DNA from: Pseudomonas sp. IAC-BECa141
Lineage (GTDB): Bacteria > Pseudomonadota > Gammaproteobacteria > Pseudomonadales > Pseudomonadaceae
Length of the DNA: 64,000 nucleotides
NCBI RefSeq assembly: GCF_020544405.1
Contig: NZ_CP065410.1
Span: forward strand, 992,001-1,056,000
Reading direction: 5' to 3'
In this document: in pieces, positions 51,063 to 59,256 of the stretch
Position numbering within the stretch: position 1 is the stretch's first letter
How the letters are laid out: each line of letters opens with the position of its first letter
Translations under genes and position numbers: made by a program
The notes under the pieces: generated by a model
What the model saw: the letters and a program-made list of their open reading frames with translations, nothing else
What the model was told of the DNA's origin: nothing
The model's database searches: none

Positions 51063-51939
51063 TTTCACGTTCGCGCAGCAGCGCCAGCCAGGCCTGCGCA
51101 GCCTTCGACAGATAGGCGCCCCGGCGCCAGATGAAAGCGATGTCCCAGCGCAAGTAATCCGGCGCGTTCAAGGTCAGGCGCACCACGCCTGGCCGCACCA
51201 GTCCGCGCGCCACCACGCTGGGCAGCAACACCACGCCTTGTCCGGCGGCGACCAGCGCCGCGAGAAAATCCGCCTGCCCACTGCGCCCGCCTTCCTTCGG
51301 GGTGAAGCCCATCTGCTGGCAGGCCTGAAGCAAACGATCGTTGAGCACGAAACTGCGCTGATACAAAAGGAACGGCGTATCGGCCAATTCCTCCAGGCCG
51401 ATTTCGCCTTTTGCCGCCAGTGGGTGATCCACCGGAAGCAGCGCATCGAGCGGTTCATCGCAGAACGGCTGAACGTCGAACTGCGGATCTTTCGGCAGCA
51501 AGCTGCCACCCAACTCCAGCTCCCCGCTGAGCACAGCCTGTTCGATGTTGCGACTGCCACCCTCTATCAGTTGAACGCTGATGTTCGGATATCGCCGTCG
51601 GTATTCGGCAAATAGCCCGGCAAACAACGCGTCGCTGCCCAGTAATGGCAGCCCGAGACGCAGCTCGCCGCGTGCCAGATGACTGAGATCATCCAGCTCG
51701 CTGAGCAATTCATTGCGCAACCGCAGCATGCCTTCGGCCCGTTGCAGCACCACGCTCCCGGCGGCGGTCAGGCGTATTTGCGAGCCCAGCCGTTCAAGCA
51801 GCGGGGTGCCGAGACTTTGTTCGAGCTGGGCAATCTGCTTGCTCACCGCAGACTGACTGATGTGCAGGTTTTTTGCGGCTTGAGTGAAACCGCCCTGATG
51901 CATGACTTCGACAAAGCTTTTGAGCTGTTTGAATTCCAT
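51052..51939 (-). CDS. LysR family regulator, probable CidR-like
   Basis: A 295-residue LysR regulator with the N-terminal winged helix (MEFKQLKSFVEVMHQGGFTQAAKNLHISQSAVSKQI) and an effector domain from about residue 90. It is divergent from the cidA/lrgB-like pair across a 97-base gap holding a T-N11-A palindrome, the classic sign of a LysR regulator controlling its neighbour. The frame is open 26 codons upstream; MEFKQLK is the normal start. Confidence 0.93.
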   Translation of the reverse strand: MEFKQLKSFVEVMHQGGFTQAAKNLHISQSAVSKQIAQLEQSLGTPLLERLGSQIRLTAAGSVVLQRAEGMLRLRNELLSELDDLSHLARGELRLGLPLLGSDALFAGLFAEYRRRYPNISVQLIEGGSRNIEQAVLSGELELGGSLLPKDPQFDVQPFCDEPLDALLPVDHPLAAKGEIGLEELADTPFLLYQRSFVLNDRLLQACQQMGFTPKEGGRSGQADFLAALVAAGQGVVLLPSVVARGLVRPGVVRLTLNAPDYLRWDIAFIWRRGAYLSKAAQAWLALLREREISP

Positions 51940-51945
51940 GGCCTG

Positions 51946-51960
51946 ATTCCAGATTGGAAT
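51946..51960 (-). promoter_or_regulatory. LysR-type box between the lysR gene and cidA
   Basis: ATTCC-AGATT-GGAAT is a perfect 5-bp inverted repeat with T-N11-A geometry, starting 6 bases before the LysR start codon. It is a likely operator for autoregulation and for activation of the divergent cidA/lrgB genes. Confidence 0.65.
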
Positions 51961-52036
51961 GGCCTTGAGTCTAACAATTCGCTTCGGAGATGGAAGTCGG
52001 GTTCGTAAAATAGGCACCTGTGAAAGGAGCCCCCCG

Positions 52037-52423
52037 ATGAAATCCTCGACCGTTAAATACTTTTCCCGCCTGCTGGCCGAACTGGCCGTGCTGCTCGGTC
52101 TCTACCTGCTCGGATGCCAGATCGCAGCGTGGCTGCCCTGGCCGATTCCCGGCGGGGTGATCGGCATGGCATTGCTGCTGCTGGCTTTTGCGTTCGGCTG
52201 GGTCAAACCGGCGGCGCTGCAAATGGGCGCGGGATTGCTGATGGCCGAGATGCTGCTGTTCTTCATTCCGGCGTTGATGAGCCTGCTGGATTACGGCGCG
52301 TTGCTGCACGATGACGGCTGGCGGATCTTGTTGGTGATCGCGGCCAGCACATTGATGGTGATGCTGGTGACCGCGTTCACCGTAGAGTTGGCCGTGCGCC
52401 TGAGGCGGTCCCATGAAGCTTGA
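52037..52423 (+). CDS. CidA/LrgA family holin-like protein
   Basis: A 128-residue membrane protein with four hydrophobic segments. The family motif WPIPGGVIGMALLLLAFAFG is at about residues 34-53. CidA/LrgA proteins are holin-like and, with LrgB/CidB, are tied to murein hydrolase control, programmed death and export of small metabolites such as pyruvate. AAAGGAG directly before ATG 52037 sets the start. It overlaps the LrgB-like gene by 11 bases. Confidence 0.92.
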   Translation: MKSSTVKYFSRLLAELAVLLGLYLLGCQIAAWLPWPIPGGVIGMALLLLAFAFGWVKPAALQMGAGLLMAEMLLFFIPALMSLLDYGALLHDDGWRILLVIAASTLMVMLVTAFTVELAVRLRRSHEA

Positions 52424-53099
52424 GCTGATGCCGATGTTCTGGCTGGCGTTCACGTTGCTGGCTTATCTGTTCAGTCGCTGGCTGTATCGCCGGACCGGGC
52501 GCTACGTGTTGTCGCCACTGATTCTGGTCCCCGCGTTGCTGCTGGCGCTTGCCGTGCCGCTGCACACCGCTTACGCCGAATACTCGAGCAATACCCATTG
52601 GCTGATGCTGGTGCTTGGTCCGGTCACCGTGGCATTTGCGGTGCCGATCTGGCAGCAGCGCCAGTTGCTGGTGCGGCATTGGTCGGCATTGCTGCTGGGC
52701 ATGCTGGCCGGCAGTGCGGCGTCGATCGCCACTTCGTTCGGTCTCGCGAAAGCACTGGCGCTGGACAGTCCGGTGGCGCTGTCGCTGGTGCCGCGCTCGA
52801 TCACCACACCGTTTGCCATGCCGCTGGCCCAGGACATCGGTGGCGTACCGGAACTGACTGCGGTGTTCGTGATGTTCACCGGGGTGTTCGGCGCGATGCT
52901 CGGTGGTGTGCTGCTCAAGTGGTTGCCGTTGCGCAGCGTTTTGGCACGCGGTGCATTGTTCGGCGTCGGTGCGCACGGCGCCGGGGTCAGCCGGGCCCAT
53001 GAAGTGGGTGGCGAAGAAGGCTCGGTCGCGGGCCTGGTGATGGTGCTCACCGGGCTGCTCAATCTGTTCGCCGCACCTTTGTTGGCGTCGTTGCTTTGA
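52413..53099 (+). CDS. LrgB/CidB family membrane protein
   Basis: A 228-residue LrgB protein with about seven membrane segments. Diagnostic motifs are ALSLVPRSITTPFAMPLAQDIGG (about residues 124-146) and FGVGAHGAGVSRAHEVGGEEG near the end. It forms a pair with the CidA-like protein upstream, coupled by an 11-base overlap with a ribosome-binding site inside cidA. Confidence 0.93.
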   Translation: MKLELMPMFWLAFTLLAYLFSRWLYRRTGRYVLSPLILVPALLLALAVPLHTAYAEYSSNTHWLMLVLGPVTVAFAVPIWQQRQLLVRHWSALLLGMLAGSAASIATSFGLAKALALDSPVALSLVPRSITTPFAMPLAQDIGGVPELTAVFVMFTGVFGAMLGGVLLKWLPLRSVLARGALFGVGAHGAGVSRAHEVGGEEGSVAGLVMVLTGLLNLFAAPLLASLL

Positions 53100-53231
53100 C
53101 ATGGATCCAAGCTGTTTGCGTTGCTGACTCGTTCAGTCATCAAGCTGGCTGCCAATGCAACTACGCGACCGTCCGGGGCTGACTAGACTGCTGACACACG
53201 CAAAAACAATAAGAACGCAGAGGTGCATACA

Positions 53232-54014
53232 GTGAGCGTAGCCCCCGTCCCTTCGTCCATAAACGTCAAAGACCAGGTCAGTGCCGCGGAATGGCAGACC
53301 CGGGTCGATCTGGCCGCCTGCTATCGTCTGGTCGCGCTGCATGGCTGGGATGATCTGATCTTCACCCACATTTCCGCCAAGGTGCCCGGCACCGAAGATT
53401 TCCTGATCAACCCGTTTGGCCTGATGTTCCATGAGATCACCGCCTCGAGCCTGGTGAAGGTCGACCAGGCCGGCAACAAACTCATGGACAGCCCTTACGA
53501 AATCAATCCCGCTGGCTACACCATCCACAGCGCCGTGCATGAAGTCCGCCACGACGTGGCCTGCGTGCTGCACACCCATACCGCTTCCGGTGTCGCGGTG
53601 TCGGCGCAGAAGCAGGGTGTGCTGCCGATCAGTCAGCAATCGTTGTTCGTGCTGTCGAGCCTGGCCTTTCACGCCTATGAAGGGGTGGCGCTTAACCATG
53701 AAGAGAAAGCGCGGTTGCAGGCGGATCTGGGCGACAACAATTTCCTGATGCTGCACAACCACGGTCTGCTGACCTGTGGCGGCACCATCGCCGATACCTT
53801 CCTGATGATGTTCACCTTTCAGCGCGCCTGCGACATCCAGGTCATGGCGCAGACCGGCGGGGCCGAACTGATCGCCATCGAACCGCAGATTCTGGCAGGC
53901 GCCAAGGCGATGATCGCCGGTGTCACCAAAAGTGCTCAAGGCATGGGTGGCGCGCTGGCCTGGCCGGCGCTGCTGCGCAAACTCGATAAACAAGACCCGG
54001 GGTATAAACTCTAA
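53232..54014 (+). CDS. Class II aldolase/adducin family protein
   Basis: A 260-residue zinc-dependent aldolase-fold protein. The metal site is seen in LHTHTASG and LHNHGLLTCG, with the N-terminal RVDLAACYRLVALHGWDDLIFTHIS typical of the adducin-like branch. The substrate is unknown. A GTG at 53223 is in frame, but GAGG at 53220-53223 fits GTG 53232 (MSVAPVPSS). The stop overlaps the hydrolase start (TAATG), so the two are translated together. Confidence 0.9.
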   Translation: MSVAPVPSSINVKDQVSAAEWQTRVDLAACYRLVALHGWDDLIFTHISAKVPGTEDFLINPFGLMFHEITASSLVKVDQAGNKLMDSPYEINPAGYTIHSAVHEVRHDVACVLHTHTASGVAVSAQKQGVLPISQQSLFVLSSLAFHAYEGVALNHEEKARLQADLGDNNFLMLHNHGLLTCGGTIADTFLMMFTFQRACDIQVMAQTGGAELIAIEPQILAGAKAMIAGVTKSAQGMGGALAWPALLRKLDKQDPGYKL

Positions 54015-54916
54015 TGCCTCTTGCCGAGATTCCGCTGAGTGCCTGGCGCAAACGCAGCCAGACATTTGTCTTCCATGGTCAGCCGATCCGCTACTGGACG
54101 GCCGGGCAGGGTGAACCGCTGCTGCTGATCCATGGCTTTCCCACGGCCAGTTGGGACTGGCATTACCTGTGGCAACCGCTGTCCCAGCGCTACCGGGTGA
54201 TTGCCTGCGACATGCTCGGCTTCGGTGACTCGGCCAAACCGCTCAATCACACCTACAGCCTGCTGGAGCAGGCCGATCTGCAACAGGCCTTGCTCGCGCA
54301 TCTGCAGGTCGAGCAACCGGTGCACATTCTGGCCCACGACTACGGCGACAGTGTTGCCCAGGAATTGCTGGCCCGGCATTACGAAGACCTGATCGAAGTC
54401 GCCAGTTGTGTGTTCCTCAACGGTGGTCTGTTTCCGGAAACCCACCGGCCACTGCTGACGCAAAAACTGCTGCTCAGCCCACTGGGCTGGATGATCGGCC
54501 GGGCCTTCACCCGGGATGCGCTGGTGAAAAGTTTCCATCAGATTTTCGGCCCGGACACCCGGCCCAGCGAAAGCGAGATGGATGATTTCTGGAGCCTGAT
54601 CGAGTGCAATCGCGGGCAGCGCGTCATGCACAAGCTGATTCACTACATTCCCGAGCGTCGGGTTCAGCGTGATCGCTGGGTCGCGGCGATGCAGCGTGGC
54701 GAGGTGCCGCTGCGGGTGATCGATGGCGAAGTCGATCCGATTTCCGGGGCGCACATGGTCGAGCGTTATCGCGAGCTTATCCCCGACGCGGACATCGTGC
54801 TGTTGGCGGGTATCGGCCACTACCCGCAAACCGAAGCGCCGGTACAGGTGCTCAAACACTATCTCGCATTTCGCGATCACTTCGTGTTGCCACCGCGCAA
54901 GGCGGCGTGCTCCTGA
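54014..54916 (+). CDS. Alpha/beta hydrolase with Asp nucleophile
   Basis: A 300-residue alpha/beta hydrolase. The oxyanion-hole segment is LLLIHGFPTASWDW. The nucleophile elbow reads AHDYGDS, so the nucleophile is an Asp, not Ser, as in epoxide hydrolases and haloalkane dehalogenases. The remaining triad members may be Asp in DGEVDPIS and His in GIGHYPQTEAP. It is coupled to the aldolase gene and followed by a weak terminator at 54922-54954. The substrate is unknown. Confidence 0.88.
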   Translation: MPLAEIPLSAWRKRSQTFVFHGQPIRYWTAGQGEPLLLIHGFPTASWDWHYLWQPLSQRYRVIACDMLGFGDSAKPLNHTYSLLEQADLQQALLAHLQVEQPVHILAHDYGDSVAQELLARHYEDLIEVASCVFLNGGLFPETHRPLLTQKLLLSPLGWMIGRAFTRDALVKSFHQIFGPDTRPSESEMDDFWSLIECNRGQRVMHKLIHYIPERRVQRDRWVAAMQRGEVPLRVIDGEVDPISGAHMVERYRELIPDADIVLLAGIGHYPQTEAPVQVLKHYLAFRDHFVLPPRKAACS

Positions 54917-54921
54917 ATTCT

Positions 54922-54954
54922 TGCCGGAGGCGCCTGGCGCCCCGGCACGTTTTC
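54922..54954 (+). terminator. Possible terminator after the alpha/beta hydrolase
   Basis: TGCCGG-A-GGCGCC and GGCGCC-C-CGGCA form a long stem with one mismatch and a one-base centre, followed by GTTTTC. The T-tract is short. Confidence 0.55.
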
Positions 54955-55067
54955 ATCATCCCCCAGCCTTATCGCGCACCATTCAGCCCCATCCGTGTTC
55001 GTTGTGACCGAGCGCGTCGTGCCTGACACTCGGGAAACTGTCCCTCAGGCCTGCTGGAGTTGCCCCG

Positions 55068-55979
55068 ATGAATGATTCTGTGCGTTTCGAAGATAAAGTC
55101 GTGATCGTCACCGGAGCCGGTGGTGGCCTGGGACGCGCGCACGCCTTGCTGTTCGCCAGACAGGGCGCCAAGGTGCTGGTCAATGACCTCGGCGGCTCGA
55201 CTCAGGGCGAAGGCGCCAACGCTTCGGCGGCCGACCGCGTGGTGGCGGAAATCCGCGAGGCCGGCGGCATCGCCGAAGCCAACCATGACTCGGTCACCGA
55301 CGGCGAAAAACTGGTGCAGAACGCGCTCGACGTATTCGGCCGCGTCGACGTGGTGGTCAACAACGCCGGGATCCTGCGCGACAAGACTTTCCACAAAATG
55401 GAAGACGCCGACTGGGATCTGGTCTATCGCGTCCATGTCGAAGGCGCCTACAAGGTGACCCGCGCCGCGTGGCCGCACCTGCGCGAGCAGAACTATGGGC
55501 GAGTGATCTTCACCGCATCGACCTCGGGCATTTACGGCAACTTTGGCCAGTCCAACTACGGCATGGCCAAACTCGGCCTCTACGGCCTGACTCGCACCCT
55601 GGCCATCGAAGGCCGCAAGAACAACATCCTGGTCAACGCCATCGCCCCCACCGGCGGCACTCGCATGACCGAAGGCCTGATTCCGCCGCAAGTGTTCGAA
55701 CAACTCAAACCGGAACTGGTCAGCCCGCTGGTGGTGTACCTGGCCAGCGAGCAATGCCAGGAAACCTCGGGCCTGTTCGAAGTCGGCGGCGGCTGGATGG
55801 GCAAAGTGCGCTGGGAGCGCAGCCTGGGCGCCGGGTTCGATCCCCGCGTCGGTTTTTCCCCGGAAGACGTCGCGGCGCACTGGCAGCAGATCTGTGATTT
55901 CGAAGGCGCGGTGCATCCGAAAGACAACATCGAGGCGCTGAAGGAAATGATGGCGAACCTGCAGAAATATTCGCTGTAA
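55068..55979 (+). CDS. SDR family oxidoreductase (MFE-2-like)
   Basis: A 303-residue short-chain dehydrogenase. The NAD site is VTGAGGGLGRAHAL, followed by VNDLGGSTQGEG, and the catalytic residues are Ser in TASTSGIYGNFGQ and Tyr-Lys in YGMAKLG. The NDLGG element and the C-terminal region place it with the dehydrogenase unit of peroxisomal multifunctional enzyme type 2, so a 3-hydroxyacyl-CoA substrate is plausible. A gap of 151 bases separates it from the hydrolase. Confidence 0.9.
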   Translation: MNDSVRFEDKVVIVTGAGGGLGRAHALLFARQGAKVLVNDLGGSTQGEGANASAADRVVAEIREAGGIAEANHDSVTDGEKLVQNALDVFGRVDVVVNNAGILRDKTFHKMEDADWDLVYRVHVEGAYKVTRAAWPHLREQNYGRVIFTASTSGIYGNFGQSNYGMAKLGLYGLTRTLAIEGRKNNILVNAIAPTGGTRMTEGLIPPQVFEQLKPELVSPLVVYLASEQCQETSGLFEVGGGWMGKVRWERSLGAGFDPRVGFSPEDVAAHWQQICDFEGAVHPKDNIEALKEMMANLQKYSL

Positions 55980-55987
55980 ACCGTAGC

Positions 55988-56016
55988 GGCAAGGTCAAGA
56001 AACGACCTTGCCTTTC
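55988..56016 (+). terminator. Hairpin between the SDR and ampDh3 genes
   Basis: GGCAAGGTC (55988-55996) and GACCTTGCC (56004-56012) form a perfect 9-bp stem followed by TTT. It lies between convergent genes and may end both transcripts. Confidence 0.65.
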
Positions 56017-56022
56017 AAGTGT

Positions 56023-56790
56023 TCAAGGAAAGTATTTGGCCACGAGTGCCGCCAGGTTTGCCGCCGTCTGTGCGTCCATTTCTCCTTCGCAGGCTTGCGG
56101 GCGAAAGTGCAATTGAAAGGCACGCACGAGTTGCCGATAGCCCGCCTCGTCTGTGGCCCTGGATGTGTCGTAGCCATAGGTCTTGAACTGTTGCAGCAGG
56201 TTGGCCCGGGATGGAATGCCTGATTCGGTGAACTGCTGCAAAAAGCGGTTCCGGGTGTCCTCGTCATACCAGGCGCCAACGCCCTTCAAATACAACGCGT
56301 ACCACGGAAACTTCGGTCCGGGATCACTCTTGCGGCCGATGGCAATGTCCGAATGGCCGAGCACCTGGGTCGGCCCGATATCCGGATAGCGCGCAAGAAT
56401 GTTCAATGCCAATTCTTCGATCGCACGGATCTGTTCAGGATGGTATGGCGGAAAGTTGAAGAGGCCGTCCTTGAATGTCGCCATGTTGACGATTTCCACG
56501 CCGATGGACGTGTCGTTGAGGTTGCTGCGATTACCCCACTGACTGATCCCGGCATGCCAGGCACGCTGGGTTTCATCCACCAGACCGAAAACTTCCTGAG
56601 TGCTGTGACCGGCCCGCTGATAGCTGGGATCAGTGATGTCCGGCACCAGATAGTGCGCACTGACACTCGGGCCGGTCAGGGCGGCAATCGAGCCGGCGAA
56701 GTCGACGGCGGTGTAGTGAAAGACAAGAAACCGAATCCGTCCGTTGAAACTGTGGATGGAGCGGTATTGGTTATAGCTGATGGTTTTCAA
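56023..56790 (-). CDS. ampDh3: AmpDh3-like N-acetylmuramoyl-L-alanine amidase
   Basis: A 255-residue zinc amidase of the Amidase_2 family, which cleaves the MurNAc-L-Ala bond. Likely zinc ligands are His in LVFHYTAVDFAG and in VLGHSDIAIGRKSDPGPKFPW, where the GH...DPGP pattern is diagnostic. A C-terminal helical peptidoglycan-binding-like part follows from about residue 175. There is no signal peptide, as in AmpDh3 of P. aeruginosa. The start is taken as TTG 56790 (MKTISYNQYRS), preceded by GGAAGGATTGCTCG, which matches the family start MLTIDYNSY. Confidence 0.9.
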   Translation of the reverse strand: MKTISYNQYRSIHSFNGRIRFLVFHYTAVDFAGSIAALTGPSVSAHYLVPDITDPSYQRAGHSTQEVFGLVDETQRAWHAGISQWGNRSNLNDTSIGVEIVNMATFKDGLFNFPPYHPEQIRAIEELALNILARYPDIGPTQVLGHSDIAIGRKSDPGPKFPWYALYLKGVGAWYDEDTRNRFLQQFTESGIPSRANLLQQFKTYGYDTSRATDEAGYRQLVRAFQLHFRPQACEGEMDAQTAANLAALVAKYFP

Positions 56791-56997
56791 CGAGCAATCC
56801 TTCCAATGGATAAAGTCAAAACCAGCCCTTTGTGTTCGCTGGTCTGGCAATGATCTTAATTGAGAAGCGCGATCGCGAAGTTACAGAGACGTGTAGCCGA
56901 TTTCGGGAAATTGTGTAGTTCGGGCACTTGTAGATCGCATTGCCCAGTGCAGAGGAAGCTGTCGGTGCGCCAGCGACATTTGCCAGGTCGCGCCCAT

Positions 56998-57025
56998 AAA
57001 AAAGGCCGCTGCAAACGCAGCGGCC
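56998..57025 (-). terminator. Minus-strand terminator without an annotated gene
   Basis: Read on the minus strand, GGCCGCTG pairs with CAGCGGCC around a six-base loop and is followed by six T. It has the features of an intrinsic terminator, implying a transcript that comes from higher coordinates (about 57030-57250). Confidence 0.75.
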
Positions 57026-57062
57026 AAGGTAAGACGTTGGATCAAGGAGCTACAAATCAACG

Positions 57063-57239
57063 TCAGTGAACACCGGGGCGATGGATCGAGGAAATGCTTC
57101 GGTCCATCAGAAATCGGTTGCCGACGACTCGGTCGCGGACTTTGTGCTTGCGGGCGGTGCGCCGTGAAAGCCCGCTCAGAATAAGCGCTCGAGACCAAAG
57201 TAAAAATAGCGAAACCGGACATGCACTGTTACGGGGCAT
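57063..57239 (-). CDS. Possible small basic protein (58 residues)
   Basis: An open frame with an ATG at 57239 codes for a hydrophobic N-terminal part (SLFLLWSRALILSGL) and a basic C-terminal part (RRTARKHKVRDRVVGNRFL). It lies directly upstream of the minus-strand terminator and its start codon sits within the 57222-57250 palindrome. There is no clear ribosome-binding site, and a non-coding RNA would explain the same signals. I do not recognise a family. Confidence 0.35.
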   Translation of the reverse strand: MPRNSACPVSLFLLWSRALILSGLSRRTARKHKVRDRVVGNRFLMDRSISSIHRPGVH

Positions 57240-57250
57240 GTAACAGTGCA
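57222..57250. promoter_or_regulatory. Perfect 11-bp inverted repeat, candidate operator
   Basis: TGCACTGTTAC (57222-57232) and GTAACAGTGCA (57240-57250) are exact inverse copies with a 7-base spacer. The 18-bp centre distance suits a dimeric helix-turn-helix protein. It lies 190 bases before the DUF1302 start and at the head of the putative minus-strand transcript. Confidence 0.6.
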
Positions 57251-57439
57251 GTGATTCGAAGGGCCATCATCCGTCACGTTGATGGTGGTGCATCCAGCCT
57301 GTTCATGGCGGGCGCAGAGCCTTGCCGCAGGCGGGTATTCATCCTTTCGAGCGACGGCGCGAATACCTCCTTGGTGCGCTTATCGTCCCCGTGTGGCGGC
57401 AGTAGGGTGGGGCCTTCTGTCACTCACCGGGGAAGACGC

Positions 57440-59233
57440 ATGACAAAAACAACAATGCGCGCCATCTTCACACCGCAGGCGCTCGCCGCTGCGGTGGCCT
57501 TGGGCTGCTGTGCCCAGGCGCACGCGGTCGCTTTCAATATCGGGGAAATCGAAGGCACCTTTGATTCTTCGCTGTCGGTCGGCGCGAGCTGGGGCATGCG
57601 CGATGCCGACAAGTCGCTGGTGGGTACGGTCAACGGCGGAACCGGCCAGTCGTCCACCGGTGATGACGGGCGTTTGAACTTCAAGAAAGGCGAGACCTTT
57701 TCCAAGATCTTCAAAGGCATCCACGACCTCGAACTCAAGTACGGCGACACCGGTGTGTTCGTGCGCGGCAAGTACTGGTACGACTTCGAGCTCAAGGACG
57801 AAGACCGCGAGTTCAAGCCGATCAGCGACAAGGGCCGCAAGGAGGGCGCCAAGTCCTCCGGCGCGCAGATTCTCGATGCGTTCATCTATCACAACTATTC
57901 CATCGCCGATCTGCCGGGCACCGTGCGCGCCGGCAAACAGGTGGTGAGCTGGGGTGAAAGTACTTTCATCGGCAACTCGATCAACAGCATCAACCCGATC
58001 GACGTCTCGGCGTTTCGCCGGCCGGGTGCGGAGATCAAGGAAGGGCTGATTCCGGTAAACATGCTGTTCGCCTCTCAGGGGCTCACCGATCAACTGACGG
58101 TCGAGGGCTTCTATCAACTGGAATGGGATCAGACCGTCCTCGACAACTGCGGCACCTTCTTCGGTGTTGACGTGGCGGCGGACGGCTGTAACAACGGCTA
58201 CACCGTCGGCAGTCCGGCGATCGCCCCGTTTGTACCGCTGACGGCAGCCTTCGGTCAGCCGATCCAGGTGACCCGCGAAGGCGTGATCGTGCCCCGTGGC
58301 GGCGACCGCGATGCGCGGGATTCCGGACAATGGGGTACGGCACTGCGCTGGCTCGGCGATGACACCGAGTACGGCCTCTACTTCATGAATTACCACAGCC
58401 GCACGCCGACCGTCGGCACCAGCACCGCCGGGCTTTCGACCCTCGCGGCGCTGCCGGGCATGGTCGGGATCGCAAACGGTCTGGCACCCGGCAGCGGTTC
58501 GGGGCTGGCGCAAAGCGTGATGCTCGGGCGCGGCCAGTACTACCTCGAATACCCGGAAGACATCCGCCTGTACGGCGCGAGTTTCTCCACCACGCTGCCG
58601 ACCGGCACCGCCTGGACCGGCGAGATCAGCTACCGGCCCAACGCGCCGGTGCAGGTCAACACCAATGACTTGACCCTGGCGCTGCTCAATCCGATTGCCG
58701 GCGGTGCGGCGTCGCCGCTGGTGACCTCGCCGGGCGCCGACAACAAGGGCTACCGGCGCAAGGAAGTGACGCAGATCCAGAGCACGCTGACGCACTTTTT
58801 CGATCAGGTCTGGGGTGCGGAACGCCTGACCCTGGTCGGCGAAGCGGCGGTGGTGCGGGTCGGTGGGCTGGAGTCGCGCAGCAAGCTGCGTTATGGCCGT
58901 GACTCGGTCTACGGTCAGTACGGTTTCGGCGGTGACACCGACGGTTTCGTCACCTCCACCTCCTGGGGCTATCGCGCCCGGGCGATCCTCGATTACGCCA
59001 ACGTGATCGGCGGGATCAACCTCAAACCCAACCTGTCCTGGTCCCACGACGTTGCCGGTTATGGCCCCAACGGTCTGTTCAACGAAGGCGCCAAGGCCAT
59101 CAGCGTCGGGGTGGATGCCGATTACCGCAATACCTATACCGCCAGCCTGAGTTACACCGACTTTTTCGGTGGTGACTACAACACCCTCGAAGACCGTGAC
59201 TTCGTGGCCCTGAGTTTCGGTGTGAACTTCTGA
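57440..59233 (+). CDS. DUF1302 outer-membrane protein
   Basis: A 597-residue exported protein with a signal peptide (about residues 1-29, ending AHAVA) and a beta-rich body ending in DFVALSFGVNF, the aromatic C-terminal end of an outer-membrane barrel. The N-terminal FNIGEIEGTFDSSLSVGASWG is diagnostic of DUF1302. The family usually travels with DUF1329 proteins and with catabolic genes; transport of a hydrophobic substrate is suspected, not shown. GGGGAAG before ATG 57440 sets the start, although the frame is open from 57221. Confidence 0.88.
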   Translation: MTKTTMRAIFTPQALAAAVALGCCAQAHAVAFNIGEIEGTFDSSLSVGASWGMRDADKSLVGTVNGGTGQSSTGDDGRLNFKKGETFSKIFKGIHDLELKYGDTGVFVRGKYWYDFELKDEDREFKPISDKGRKEGAKSSGAQILDAFIYHNYSIADLPGTVRAGKQVVSWGESTFIGNSINSINPIDVSAFRRPGAEIKEGLIPVNMLFASQGLTDQLTVEGFYQLEWDQTVLDNCGTFFGVDVAADGCNNGYTVGSPAIAPFVPLTAAFGQPIQVTREGVIVPRGGDRDARDSGQWGTALRWLGDDTEYGLYFMNYHSRTPTVGTSTAGLSTLAALPGMVGIANGLAPGSGSGLAQSVMLGRGQYYLEYPEDIRLYGASFSTTLPTGTAWTGEISYRPNAPVQVNTNDLTLALLNPIAGGAASPLVTSPGADNKGYRRKEVTQIQSTLTHFFDQVWGAERLTLVGEAAVVRVGGLESRSKLRYGRDSVYGQYGFGGDTDGFVTSTSWGYRARAILDYANVIGGINLKPNLSWSHDVAGYGPNGLFNEGAKAISVGVDADYRNTYTASLSYTDFFGGDYNTLEDRDFVALSFGVNF

Positions 59234-59256
59234 TCTGCCCGAGAAGGATGAATGCA

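Larger units (their letters stand above)
56791..57439. other. 649-base gap between ampDh3 and the DUF1302 gene
   Basis: This long intergenic region contains a minus-strand terminator (56998-57025), a possible 58-codon minus-strand frame (57063-57239) and a perfect 11-bp inverted repeat (57222-57250). The remainder, 57251-57439, is the leader of the DUF1302 gene and showed nothing further. A competing 113-codon frame (56881-57222, minus) runs through the terminator hairpin and was not accepted. Confidence 0.6.

Noticed and set aside
56881..57222. 113-codon minus-strand frame in the 649-base gap
   Set aside because: It reads through an intrinsic terminator and gives low-complexity Ala/Phe across the stem. 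The shorter frame ending before the terminator is a better candidate.
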